Assembly: GCA_937967505.1 (NCBI GenBank)
Contig: CALCJM010000115.1
Span: 1 to 33,162, forward strand
From: an uncultured Pirellulaceae bacterium
GTDB taxonomy: Bacteria > Planctomycetota > Planctomycetia > Pirellulales > Pirellulaceae
Length of the DNA: 33,162 nucleotides
Direction: 5' to 3'
Numbering within the stretch: the first letter of the stretch is position 1; each line of letters starts with the position of its first letter. Of this stretch, positions 7,977 to 17,218 are shown in pieces. The notes under the pieces are model-generated. The model was not told where the DNA came from, searched no databases, and saw only the letters and a program-made list of their open reading frames with translations. A program made the translations under genes and the position numbers.

Positions 7977-10900
7977 TTAGCGTATTTCAGCCATCATGGA
8001 TTCTAGGTGATTGTTCAAAAACGTCTTCAGTGCCTCCGAAGTGGCGTCGTCAACATTTTCCAAACACATTTTGACCGAATCCTGATCGCCAGAAGTGTCC
8101 GCGGTTGGTTGATTGGCAAAATCTGCGATCTGGCCAAGCGTAACGCTCCCTTTGGGGCCGGCGACCTGAATCCAGACGGCATCCGGTTTCTTTGTCTGAA
8201 TCGTCACCCAAGGTTTATTTTGTGCAGGCAGGTGAAAGTGCACCACCTGTTTGTTATTCCAGTGAAACTCACCTTTGGGGGCCAGCGTACTGATAAGATC
8301 GCGCAGCTGCTCCAGTACGGCAAAATCCCATGTGGGGTTGGCATTGGGCGAGAAACCTTTGGTCATGAAATGCCATTTCTCACCCAGTTTTGCCCACGGC
8401 GTCTGGTCATCGATCTTGGCCTCAACCCGCTGGATTTTGTTTTGAAAGCTTGCCACCGCGTTGTCCACAAACTCCCAGAACGCAGGGATGTTGATCTCAT
8501 TCCACGAATGGGCTTTGATCTCCACCTCCTGCCACGAAGCTTTGGTGTTGGTGATTTTCACGCGCGGTTTGTTACCGTAAACCGGCAGATCCTCCATCTG
8601 ATTGGCCGTCCGCAGCGGAATCGCATCGACCAGTTCCTCGCGCTTGAAGGCCCGGGGGCGGACACGGAACTTGAGCGTGACAAACCATGCGTCGCCGGTC
8701 ACCGCGTGGAAGAACCAACCTTGCGATTTTTTCTCGCCGGTGATTTCAACAACCGTGCGTTGGCCCCAGACCGTATCGGCAAATCCGTCATACTGCTCAA
8801 TGCGTGACGCGACCTCATCCAGAATACGTCCATCCCATTTTACTGCTTCGCCGGTGCGGCCCACCCGGTCAACGGTATGCCAGCGCCGGCCATCGGCCTC
8901 CCACGGCATTTGTGCGTTGGCACCAACGTCTTCGATATCCAGATCGCCCTTCTTCCAGCGATCGTCCTTGGATGGATCGTAAGGCTTGCGTTTCTTATAG
9001 GGCCCCTCTTCCAGCACGCTGATCAGTGCCTCGCCGGTGTAACTGCGGGGTAAACCGGTTTTCTTTGGTCGGGTTGTTTTACTGGCCGCTGTTTTGGTGC
9101 CCTTCTTTTTCGCAGTGGTGGACACTGATTCGCCCAAGGCCGCTTTGGCATAGGCGACAACATTTTCAGGTGTGCCCTGTATCACGACCTGACCACCATC
9201 AATACCGGCCTCCGGGCCCATGTCAATAACCCAGTCCGCTGCCTTGATGATGTCCAAATTGTGCTCAATCAGGACCACCGTGTTGCCCACATCAACCAGA
9301 CGCTGGATCACTTCCAGTAGTTTTTCCAGATCATTGAAGTGAAGCCCCGTGGTTGGTTCATCCAGTAAATATAACGTGCGGCCCGTATCGGGTCGCGCCA
9401 GTTCGGCCGACAGTTTAACGCGCTGTGCCTCGCCACCGGAAAGCGTCGGGGCACTCTGTCCCAGCGTGACATAATCCAATCCCACATCACACAACGTTTT
9501 CAGGATGCGGCGGATTTTGGGAATATTGGAGAAGTGTTCCAATGCCTCACCACACGGCATCTTCAGCACATCGTCGATCGTTTTTCCTTTATACCGTACC
9601 GCCAGCGTATCTTCGTTGTAGCGCCGCCCCTTGCACGCCTCGCACTCAACCCAGACATCCGGCAGGAAGTGCATTTCGATACAGATCTGACCGTTTCCGA
9701 AGCATTCTTCACAACGCCCGCCAGGCACGTTGAAGCTGAATCGACGAGCGGTATAGCCACGGATTTTTGCGTCAGGCAGCTGCGAGAAAAGATCGCGTAT
9801 CAGATCAAACGCCCCCGTGTAGGTTGCCGGGTTGGACGAAGGCGAATTCCCCAACGGAGTTTGGTCAACGCGGATCACTTTGTTGATGTTTTCAATTCCA
9901 CGAATACCCTTATGAGCCCCCGGTGTCGCCGAAGCGCGGTGCAGGCGTCGCGCCAGCGATTTGTACAGAATCTCGTTAACCAGGCTGCTCTTGCCGCAAC
10001 CGCTTGGCCCCGTCACGACCGTCAGTGATTCTAGCGGGAATCGCACTGACGTATTTTTCAGATTGTTGTGACGCGCCTCAACCACATCGATGGTAGTGGC
10101 CATGGGCACCGCTTTGCCGGCGGGGGGCTTGGATGCTTTCTTGACGGTCTTCTTTTGGGAGGCTTTCTTTTTTACTGTTTTTTTCAATGCCGCCAGTGAA
10201 AAATCAACGTCTTTGAATTCCGGATCCAGCGATAACGCCGGACGGCGGTTGGCAGGAATCGCAATACCTTTCTTGCCATTGATGTAAGGACCCGTTACGG
10301 AACCTTTGGCTTTGGCGACTTCTCCGGCGGTGCCTGCCGCCACAATATTTCCACCGTTGATGCCGGCCTGGGGGCCAAAGTCACAGATGTTGTCGCTGTT
10401 GGCGATGACTTCCCGGTCGTGTTCCACCACGATCAAAGTATTGCCCAGATCGCGTAAGCGATGCATCGCCTTTAACAGGCGGGTATTGTCGCGCGGGTGC
10501 AGGCCGATCGTTGGTTCGTCCAGCACATACAGCACCCCGCACAAACCGCTGCCCAACTGGCTGGCCAGGCGGATGCGTTGTGCCTCTCCATTGGACAGCG
10601 ACGCGGCCGTTCGATTGATCGTGATGTACTGTAGTCCGACATCGTTCAGGAATTCAACGCGACTGCTGATTTCGCGAATCAGTTCTCCTGCGATTTTTTT
10701 CTCGCGTTTGTCCAGTTTCCACTTCTTGATCTCTTTGATCAACGTTCCCAGCGGCATCCGACAGATGCCGTCGATCGTCATATCGCGGAAACGCACTGCT
10801 GCGGCATCGTCACGCAAACGGCTGCCGCCGCAACCACCACATTCGACTTCGCCGATCAGCGACTGCATCCTAGTGCGCAACGCCGCCGACAGGCGCGAGG

Positions 10901-13900
10901 CCTCCTCCAATGTCGGGAATACGCCTTTGAACTGAAAAGAAAACACTACATTTTCAGCATCGTCCGTCACATCAAACCAGCGGTCACCCGTCCCGTAAAA
11001 CACCATCCGGCGTTGGCGAGCATCCAGTTGGTTAAACGGGCGATCGTCAGGGATCCCGGTTCCATCGGTGAAGGATCGCAACATGTCCCGGGCCAAGTCT
11101 TGGGAGACATCCGGCCAGAGCCCGATAGCGCCCTCCTTCAATGACAATTCTCCGTCTCGCATGACGACGGCCGGATTGGCACCGGTTTGCGTTCCGATGC
11201 CCTCGCAGTCAGGGCACCAACCCAGTTGGCTGTTGAAGGAGAAATTGTTGGGTGTCAGATGTTCGAAACTGCGACCACAGCATTCACACGCCAGGTGCTG
11301 GGAATGTTTGACGACGTTCCAGTGCGGTTCAGGTATTTTGTCATTGGGTTCAACAACATGACAGACCCCTTTGCCAACCGACAACGCGGCCTCGAGAGAG
11401 TCCGCGATGCGCGAGCGTGATTCGGGCTTGACCACGATCCTATCGACGACGATTTCAATGACATGACGACTGCGACGATTCAGTTCAGGAGCATCGTCGA
11501 TTGGCATTGTTTGATTGTCGATTCGCACGCGCTGAAAACCCATCGCCCGCACTTCTTCCCACAGTTTTTCGTAGGTCTGGTTAATGTCCAAGCTAATCGG
11601 GGCCATCAGCATCAACCGCGTGCCGGCGTCGTATTTCATGACCTTGTCGACGATGTCGTCGCTGGTTTGTGTGCCGATGGTGGCGTCGCAATCCGGGCAA
11701 TAAGGGGTGCCCAGTCGCGCCATTAAAATCCTCAAATAGTCATAGACTTCCGTGACGGTGCCGACGGTACTGCGCGGGGTCGAACCAAGATTTTTTTGCT
11801 CGATCGCGATCGCGGGGGAGAGCCCCTCGATTTGCTCTACCTTGGGTTTTTCCAGTTGGTTAACAAACTGTCGGGCGTACGAGGACAGACTTTCGACGTA
11901 CCGACGTTGCCCCTCGGCGTAGATGGTGTCCATCGCCATCGAGCTCTTACCGCTGCCGCTGGGACCACAGAAGACCGTCATTTTGTCGCGCTGAATGTCG
12001 ATATCCACGGTTCGCAAATTGTGTTGTTCGGCACCACGCACCTTGAGGGTTTGTGCCAGTTGTGGGCTGTCAGATTGTTTTTTGGTTGGTTTGGCAATCG
12101 TGGGAATCGGCCCCATCGCTTTCTTCAATGCGCGACCCGTGTAGGATTCCTCGCAGTTCGCCACATCCTCAGGCGTCCCGGCACAGACCACACGCCCGCC
12201 ACCACTGCCACCTTCAGGACCAATATCAATAATCCAGTCCGCGGTTTTGATGACGTCTAGGTTATGTTCGACGACCAGCACCGTGTTGCCCGCTTCGACA
12301 AAATCCTGCAGCACCTTCAACAGCAATTTGATGTCGGCAAAATGAAGTCCGGTGGTCGGTTCATCCAGCAGATACAGCGTCTTGCCTGTGCTGCGTTTGA
12401 CCAGTTCACGCGCCAGTTTAATCCGCTGGGCCTCGCCGCCGGAAAGCGTCGGAGACGGCTGACCAATTTTCAGGTACTCCAGCCCGACTGCCTGCAACGT
12501 CAGTAGTTTGTTGTAGACCTTGGGGATGTTCTCGAAGAAGCCGATCGCCTCTTCGACCTCCATGTTCAACACATCGGCGATCGATTTGTCGCGAAATTTG
12601 ACCTGCAGTGTTTCCCGATTGAAGCGCTGCCCCTGACAGACCGGGCAGGTGACCCAGATATCGGCCAGAAAATCCATCTCCAGTTTATTGGAACCGTTAC
12701 CCTCACATGCCTCACATCGTCCACCTTTGACGTTGAAACTGAACCGTCCCGGTGCGTAACCGCGCGTTTTCGCTTCGGGCAACTGCGTGTACAGTTTGCG
12801 AATTTCATCAAACAGTTTGATGTAGGTGCCCGGATTCGAACGGGGGGTGCGGCCGATCGGCGTTTGGTCGATGGCGATCATTTTGTCCAGGTTTTCGATA
12901 CCATCGAGAGCATCATGGTCACCCGGATCCCCGATGCCTCCATTTAGCTCCTGACGCAGCGTTTCGACTAGGATCTCGTTGACGAAGGAACTCTTGCCAC
13001 TGCCCGAGACACCCGTGACACAAACAAACTTCCCCAGCGGAATTTCGATGTCGATATCTTTGAGGTTGTTGTGCCGCGCCCCGCGAATCATCAATTGTTT
13101 GGTGGGTGCGCCCTGCCTGCGGTGTGCGGGGATTTCGATCTCCAGCTCGCCGGCCAGATACTGCGCGGTCAGGCTTTTCTTTGATTTGATGATCTCCGAA
13201 GGATGCCCTTCCACGACAACCTCGCCACCGCGTACGCCAGGCCCGGGGCCAAAGTCGATTAGATAGTCGGCCGCCCGCATCGTGTCTTCGTCATGTTCTA
13301 CGACAACGACGGTGTTGCCCACGTCGCGCAAGTGTTGCAGGGTACTGATCAGGCGATCGTTGTCACGCGGGTGCAATCCAATCGAAGGTTCGTCCAAAAT
13401 GTACAGAACGCCAACCAGCCCGGCACCGATCTGGCCGGCCAAACGGATCCGCTGGCTTTCACCACCGGAAAGCGTCGGGGCAGTGCGGCCAAGATTTAAA
13501 TAATCCAGCCCGACATTCAGCAAGAAACTCAGTCGATTGCGAATCTCCTTGATGGGTTCGATGGCCACAAAAGCGCGTGTCGGATCAAGTTCCATGTCCG
13601 AAAAGAACTCAAACGCGTCGGCGATGGACAATTCGCAAATCTGGGACAGTGACTTGGCGGGAGCGTCGGCAAATTTTTCGACCTTCGATGTCATACGGAA
13701 GTGGCGAGCCTGACGGTTAAGTCGTTCGCCGTGGCACTCCACGCAATCGACCTCGTTCATGTACGCTTCGAGCTTCCGAATTTTTGCCGCACCGGTGGTC
13801 TTGTGATACTGTTCGTCAAGTTCTGCGATGATGCCTGGGAACGGCCCACCGTACTTCATTGGCGACGCTCCGCCGCGCCACGTGTAGGTAATATTAAGAT

Positions 13901-15116
13901 CGCCTGTGCCGTACAACCAGGCGTCCTGGATCTCTGTGGGCAATTCCTCCCATGCCGTTTCCAACATCGTTCCCGGTTCAAGTTCGTGCAGACGTTCGTA
14001 CGTGTCCGCGACTCCCTGATAGATGTGGCGTTTCCAACGGCCAAGGTCTTTCCATTTGCCCAACAGGTCGATCGCACCCTGCTGGAACGACTTGGAGGGG
14101 TTGGTGATCAGCAGTTCCTGATCAAACGTAAACAGTTCTCCTAAACCGTCACAGGTCGTGCACATTCCCTGCGGACTGTTGAAGCTGAACATCTGCGGGG
14201 TGGGCGGTGTGAAACTGATGCCGCAACTCGCACAGGCGTACTGCGAGGAAAACACGCGGTCGGTCGTTCCGCCGACGGACGCCGCAGCTTTCTTCCGTGC
14301 CGATGTTTTTCGGCGACTTTTCTTCTTCGCAGTCGCTTCGTCGGTCGAGCCGTCGGCAGCCAGTGTCGCGTCCTGTTCGACGGTCGGCGCAGCTTCGCCA
14401 TCGATTTGAAGAATGAGCGTTCCCTGTCCCAGTTTCAGTGCCGATTCCACTGTTTCAGACAGTCGTCCACGAATGTTGGGCCCCGCAGTCAGCCGATCAA
14501 CGACCACTTCGACATTGTGTCGTTTGGTGCGATCCAGATTCACGTCACCGGTTAAAAGAACGATTTCGCCGTCCACTCGGGCGCGGGTGAATCCCCGTTT
14601 CAACAGGTCGGTAAACAGGTCGCGGTGCTCCCCTTTTTGGTTTCGGACCACCGGTGCCAACACCGCGTAATCGGTGCCCGTATCGAGCATCATGATGCCG
14701 CCGATGATCTGGTCGCGCGATTGGGCAGTGATCGGTTTGTCGCAGCTTGGGCAGTAGCCCTGTCCCACTCGCGCGTATAGCACTCTCAGAAAATCGTAGA
14801 TCTCCGTGATGGTGCCGACGGTGGAACGCGGGTTGTTGCCGGACGATTTTTGTGAAATCGAGATCGAGGGGCTAAGTCCCGAGATCAAATCGACGTCGGG
14901 TTTGGGCATCTGTCCCAGGAACTGGCGGGCGAAACTGGACAGGCTTTCGACGTACCGTCGCTGACCTTCGGCAAAGACCGTGTCGAAGGCGAACGAGCTT
15001 TTTCCGCTGCCCGAGACGCCGGTGAGGCAAATCAATTGGTTACGGGGTAGAACAAGGTCAACATCTTGAAGGTTATGTTCACGAGCACCTTTGACAACAA
15101 TATCCGAGGCAGGCAT
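7977..15116 (-). CDS. uvrA: Tandem UvrA fusion (two UvrA copies plus duplicated C-terminal domain)
   Basis: UvrA is the damage-sensing ATPase of nucleotide excision repair and normally works as a homodimer with UvrB. This 2379-residue protein has copy 1 at about residues 1-1000, copy 2 at about 1020-2030, and an extension from 2030 to 2379. The four Walker A lysines are K39, K708, K1057 and K1709. ABC signatures start at L549, L891, L1507 and L1892; the third reads LSNGE instead of LSGGE. All four Walker B motifs (LDEP) are intact. Both copies keep the CxxC zinc modules, for example CASCG/CTTCDG and CEACEGNG/CPVCQGQ in copy 1, CECCG/CPDCEG and CEECFGNG/CEACKGRRY in copy 2. Lys-rich linkers lie at about 259-281, 1643-1672 and 2000-2022. 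The extension contains two homologous Trp-rich units (about 2071-2152 and 2240-2318). Similar long UvrAs are, I believe, annotated in other planctomycetes. There is no SD at the ATG. Confidence 0.93.
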   Translation of the reverse strand: MPASDIVVKGAREHNLQDVDLVLPRNQLICLTGVSGSGKSSFAFDTVFAEGQRRYVESLSSFARQFLGQMPKPDVDLISGLSPSISISQKSSGNNPRSTVGTITEIYDFLRVLYARVGQGYCPSCDKPITAQSRDQIIGGIMMLDTGTDYAVLAPVVRNQKGEHRDLFTDLLKRGFTRARVDGEIVLLTGDVNLDRTKRHNVEVVVDRLTAGPNIRGRLSETVESALKLGQGTLILQIDGEAAPTVEQDATLAADGSTDEATAKKKSRRKTSARKKAAASVGGTTDRVFSSQYACASCGISFTPPTPQMFSFNSPQGMCTTCDGLGELFTFDQELLITNPSKSFQQGAIDLLGKWKDLGRWKRHIYQGVADTYERLHELEPGTMLETAWEELPTEIQDAWLYGTGDLNITYTWRGGASPMKYGGPFPGIIAELDEQYHKTTGAAKIRKLEAYMNEVDCVECHGERLNRQARHFRMTSKVEKFADAPAKSLSQICELSIADAFEFFSDMELDPTRAFVAIEPIKEIRNRLSFLLNVGLDYLNLGRTAPTLSGGESQRIRLAGQIGAGLVGVLYILDEPSIGLHPRDNDRLISTLQHLRDVGNTVVVVEHDEDTMRAADYLIDFGPGPGVRGGEVVVEGHPSEIIKSKKSLTAQYLAGELEIEIPAHRRQGAPTKQLMIRGARHNNLKDIDIEIPLGKFVCVTGVSGSGKSSFVNEILVETLRQELNGGIGDPGDHDALDGIENLDKMIAIDQTPIGRTPRSNPGTYIKLFDEIRKLYTQLPEAKTRGYAPGRFSFNVKGGRCEACEGNGSNKLEMDFLADIWVTCPVCQGQRFNRETLQVKFRDKSIADVLNMEVEEAIGFFENIPKVYNKLLTLQAVGLEYLKIGQPSPTLSGGEAQRIKLARELVKRSTGKTLYLLDEPTTGLHFADIKLLLKVLQDFVEAGNTVLVVEHNLDVIKTADWIIDIGPEGGSGGGRVVCAGTPEDVANCEESYTGRALKKAMGPIPTIAKPTKKQSDSPQLAQTLKVRGAEQHNLRTVDIDIQRDKMTVFCGPSGSGKSSMAMDTIYAEGQRRYVESLSSYARQFVNQLEKPKVEQIEGLSPAIAIEQKNLGSTPRSTVGTVTEVYDYLRILMARLGTPYCPDCDATIGTQTSDDIVDKVMKYDAGTRLMLMAPISLDINQTYEKLWEEVRAMGFQRVRIDNQTMPIDDAPELNRRSRHVIEIVVDRIVVKPESRSRIADSLEAALSVGKGVCHVVEPNDKIPEPHWNVVKHSQHLACECCGRSFEHLTPNNFSFNSQLGWCPDCEGIGTQTGANPAVVMRDGELSLKEGAIGLWPDVSQDLARDMLRSFTDGTGIPDDRPFNQLDARQRRMVFYGTGDRWFDVTDDAENVVFSFQFKGVFPTLEEASRLSAALRTRMQSLIGEVECGGCGGSRLRDDAAAVRFRDMTIDGICRMPLGTLIKEIKKWKLDKREKKIAGELIREISSRVEFLNDVGLQYITINRTAASLSNGEAQRIRLASQLGSGLCGVLYVLDEPTIGLHPRDNTRLLKAMHRLRDLGNTLIVVEHDREVIANSDNICDFGPQAGINGGNIVAAGTAGEVAKAKGSVTGPYINGKKGIAIPANRRPALSLDPEFKDVDFSLAALKKTVKKKASQKKTVKKASKPPAGKAVPMATTIDVVEARHNNLKNTSVRFPLESLTVVTGPSGCGKSSLVNEILYKSLARRLHRASATPGAHKGIRGIENINKVIRVDQTPLGNSPSSNPATYTGAFDLIRDLFSQLPDAKIRGYTARRFSFNVPGGRCEECFGNGQICIEMHFLPDVWVECEACKGRRYNEDTLAVRYKGKTIDDVLKMPCGEALEHFSNIPKIRRILKTLCDVGLDYVTLGQSAPTLSGGEAQRVKLSAELARPDTGRTLYLLDEPTTGLHFNDLEKLLEVIQRLVDVGNTVVLIEHNLDIIKAADWVIDMGPEAGIDGGQVVIQGTPENVVAYAKAALGESVSTTAKKKGTKTAASKTTRPKKTGLPRSYTGEALISVLEEGPYKKRKPYDPSKDDRWKKGDLDIEDVGANAQMPWEADGRRWHTVDRVGRTGEAVKWDGRILDEVASRIEQYDGFADTVWGQRTVVEITGEKKSQGWFFHAVTGDAWFVTLKFRVRPRAFKREELVDAIPLRTANQMEDLPVYGNKPRVKITNTKASWQEVEIKAHSWNEINIPAFWEFVDNAVASFQNKIQRVEAKIDDQTPWAKLGEKWHFMTKGFSPNANPTWDFAVLEQLRDLISTLAPKGEFHWNNKQVVHFHLPAQNKPWVTIQTKKPDAVWIQVAGPKGSVTLGQIADFANQPTADTSGDQDSVKMCLENVDDATSEALKTFLNNHLESMMAEIR

Positions 15117-15222
15117 TTTTTGGGCGGTTCCGATCCGGTGGATTTATCGACAGCAAACCCTACAGTTTACAGGATGACCCAAGATTACCCAACCGCCTTA
15201 TTCGCGTGTCACGTTCGGTTTA

Positions 15223-15258
15223 AAGAAGTGCTGCCAACTGGTTCCCGAGGCACTTCTT
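15223..15258 (-). repeat. Inverted repeat upstream of uvrA, possible terminator of the DUF1501 transcript
   Basis: The arms AAGAAGTGC (15223-15231) and GCACTTCTT (15250-15258) are perfect over 9 bp with an 18-nt loop. Read on the minus strand, the hairpin ends in CTTCTTTAAA, a weak T-rich tail. Two more GAAGTGCTT copies lie at about 15279-15287 and 15302-15310. It sits between the DUF1501 gene and uvrA, about 107 bp before the uvrA ATG. Confidence 0.45.
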
Positions 15259-15323
15259 CACCTTGACAAATGAGCGCGGAAGTGCTTCGCAGGATTGCCA
15301 TGAAGTGCTTTCATCTGACCGGC

Positions 15324-15350
15324 TGTTCCGGTATTTAAGCAACCGGAACA
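15324..15350. repeat. Perfect inverted repeat in the DUF1501-uvrA spacer
   Basis: The arms TGTTCCGGT (15324-15332) and ACCGGAACA (15342-15350) are exact reverse complements with a 9-nt spacer. The surrounding 60 bp contains further CAACCGG/CGACCGG echoes at about 15-16 bp spacing. It could be a hairpin or a dyad operator; no T-tract follows on either strand. Confidence 0.45.
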
Positions 15351-15400
15351 TAAGGCAACCGGGCCTCAAGCGACCGGTGTTGGTTTCAGTTCCAATTTAC

Positions 15401-16903
15401 CTACGCCAGCACGTCTTTCACCACGTGGCCGTGGACATTGGTCAGCCTGCGTTCTAGGCCGTTGTGATAGAAGGTCAGGCGTTCGTGATCCAAACCCATC
15501 AAGTGTAAAATTGTGGCGTTGAAATCATGCACGGAAGTTTTATCGACCTGCGCCTTGAATCCAAATTCGTCGCTTTCGCCGTAGCTGAATCCTTTCTTGA
15601 CCCCGGCACCGGTCATGAAGCACGTGAATGCGTCCGGGTTGTGATCGCGTCCGGTACCATTGGCCTGTAGAAACGGCATGCGTCCAAACTCCGTCGCCCA
15701 CACAACCAGCGTATGCTCCAGCAGTCCGCGCTGTTTCATGTCCGCGATCAACGCGGCTGTGGGTTCGTCCATGATCTCGGCCTGCATCGCATGGGTTTTC
15801 TTGATGTTTGAATGGGAGTCCCAGTTTGTGATCCCGTTACCACCGGCCGGGTCGCTGCCGTTGAACAACTGCACCACCCGGACCCCTTTTTCAATCAGGC
15901 GGCGGGCCAAGATGCAGTTTCTGGCGTATTCCCGTTTTAAATCGGTTCCTGTATCGACGCCGTACGACGCCAGCGTCGATTTCGTTTCTCCAGCAATGTC
16001 CATCACGTCAGGTACCGACATTTGCATCTTTCCGGCCAGTTCATAGCTGGCGATGCGCCCTGCCAGATCCGCGTCGCCGGGAAACTGCTGTAAGTGTCTG
16101 GCATTAAGCCGCTGTAACAGATCGACGGTTTGCCGGTCGGTTTGTTTGGTATACCCCCGGGGCCGGAACAGGTTCGAGGGTGGATTTTTGGCGTTGAAGT
16201 CTGTCCCTTGAAAGGCGGCGGGCAGGAAGCCGTTGCCGAAGTTGTTTTTGCCGCTGCGGGCCAGCCCGCGCGGATCGTTGATTGCGACAAACGCAGGCAG
16301 TTCCTCGTTCTCGGTGCCCAGCGCGTAAGTCACCCAGGCCCCAAAGGAAGGGAACCCTTCCATCGTAAAACCCGTGTTCATAAAGTTCTCGCCCTGCGGG
16401 TGAGCACTGGTTTGCGTGTGCAAGGAGTGGAAGAAACAAAAGTCATCGACTTGTTTGGCGAGGTTCGGCAGCAAGTTGGAGACCATTTTTCCGGTCTGGC
16501 CGCGTGGTTTAAAATCCCAAAATGGTTTGGCGATATTACCCGTGGCCCCTTCGAAGGTCACCGCCGGGATGCCGGGAGGCTTCTGGCCGTGCAGTTTGGT
16601 CAGCGCCGGTTTGTAGTCAAACGTATCGACATGGCTGACCGCACCGGGGCAGTAAATCACAAGGACTTGTTTGGCCTGCGACTCAAAATGAGCCGGCCGC
16701 GCGGCGTAAGGGCGTTTGGAATCAATCTCCGGTCGAATGGGCTGGATACCCCCCGCCGTTTTAACAGCATCGTCCGCCAGCAGTCCCTCCGCGGACAGTA
16801 ACTGCGCCAGCGCAATACCGCCCATCGACATCCCCGTGTTGCGAAGGAAACTGCGCCGATTAAGCAGATTGCGCCCGTGTTGTGACAGGTGTTCCGGATT
16901 CAT
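15401..16903 (-). CDS. DUF1501 protein, Tat-exported
   Basis: This 500-residue DUF1501 protein belongs to an alkaline-phosphatase/sulfatase-like superfamily that is greatly expanded in planctomycetes; its reaction is not established. A twin-arginine signal is visible: NRRSFLR (R16, R17) followed by a hydrophobic stretch (GGIALAQLLSAEGLLA) and a likely cleavage near ADD. Family-typical segments are KQVLVIYCPGAVSHVDTFDYKP, shortened here to its core VIYCPGAVSHVDTFDYKP, then FCFFHSLHTQTSAHPQGENF, and, towards the end, VVWATEFGRMPF and GRDHNPDAFTCFM. It is the third gene of the minus-strand sulfatase - DUF1549/DUF1553 - DUF1501 cassette, 315 bp after the DUF1553 gene. DUF1501 and DUF1553 genes are commonly paired in planctomycete genomes. 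Confidence 0.92.
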   Translation of the reverse strand: MNPEHLSQHGRNLLNRRSFLRNTGMSMGGIALAQLLSAEGLLADDAVKTAGGIQPIRPEIDSKRPYAARPAHFESQAKQVLVIYCPGAVSHVDTFDYKPALTKLHGQKPPGIPAVTFEGATGNIAKPFWDFKPRGQTGKMVSNLLPNLAKQVDDFCFFHSLHTQTSAHPQGENFMNTGFTMEGFPSFGAWVTYALGTENEELPAFVAINDPRGLARSGKNNFGNGFLPAAFQGTDFNAKNPPSNLFRPRGYTKQTDRQTVDLLQRLNARHLQQFPGDADLAGRIASYELAGKMQMSVPDVMDIAGETKSTLASYGVDTGTDLKREYARNCILARRLIEKGVRVVQLFNGSDPAGGNGITNWDSHSNIKKTHAMQAEIMDEPTAALIADMKQRGLLEHTLVVWATEFGRMPFLQANGTGRDHNPDAFTCFMTGAGVKKGFSYGESDEFGFKAQVDKTSVHDFNATILHLMGLDHERLTFYHNGLERRLTNVHGHVVKDVLA

Positions 16904-17218
16904 AATTTGTAGTTCAAAAAAGGAGGGGGCACTTCACCAAGAAACCCCTGCGGGTTGAAATAACCGGTGCGAAATACAAGGGCCAAAGGCCCGAAAGTTT
17001 TCTCGACTCTTCAGGGGGAAAGTTATGCCTCAATCGCACGCCCAAGTCTGATTGCATATCGTTTTTTCCACAAAGAACCTTATTCCCTATCTCAAAAGGA
17101 TCGATCTGAGGGATCAAATGTTTTGTAGGTTGGCGCATCACATAAAAAAGGCAAATAGCGTGGTGGCCTCTGTTGGCGGTCACGTTGATCATATTTATTT
17201 GCTGGTCGGTCTTTCTCG
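16904..17218. other. Spacer between DUF1553 and DUF1501 genes
   Basis: No supported gene is seen in this 315-bp gap. It contains a small perfect stem, AACCC/GGGTT, at about 16943-16956, and several A/T runs. A promoter for the DUF1501 gene may lie here, but I could not identify one with confidence. Confidence 0.4.

Noticed and set aside
8007-8807. 266-codon plus-strand open frame opposite the uvrA C-terminal extension
   Set aside because: It could have meant the extension is not coding, but the minus frame is continuous with UvrA and shows an internal protein-level duplication, so the minus strand is the coding one.
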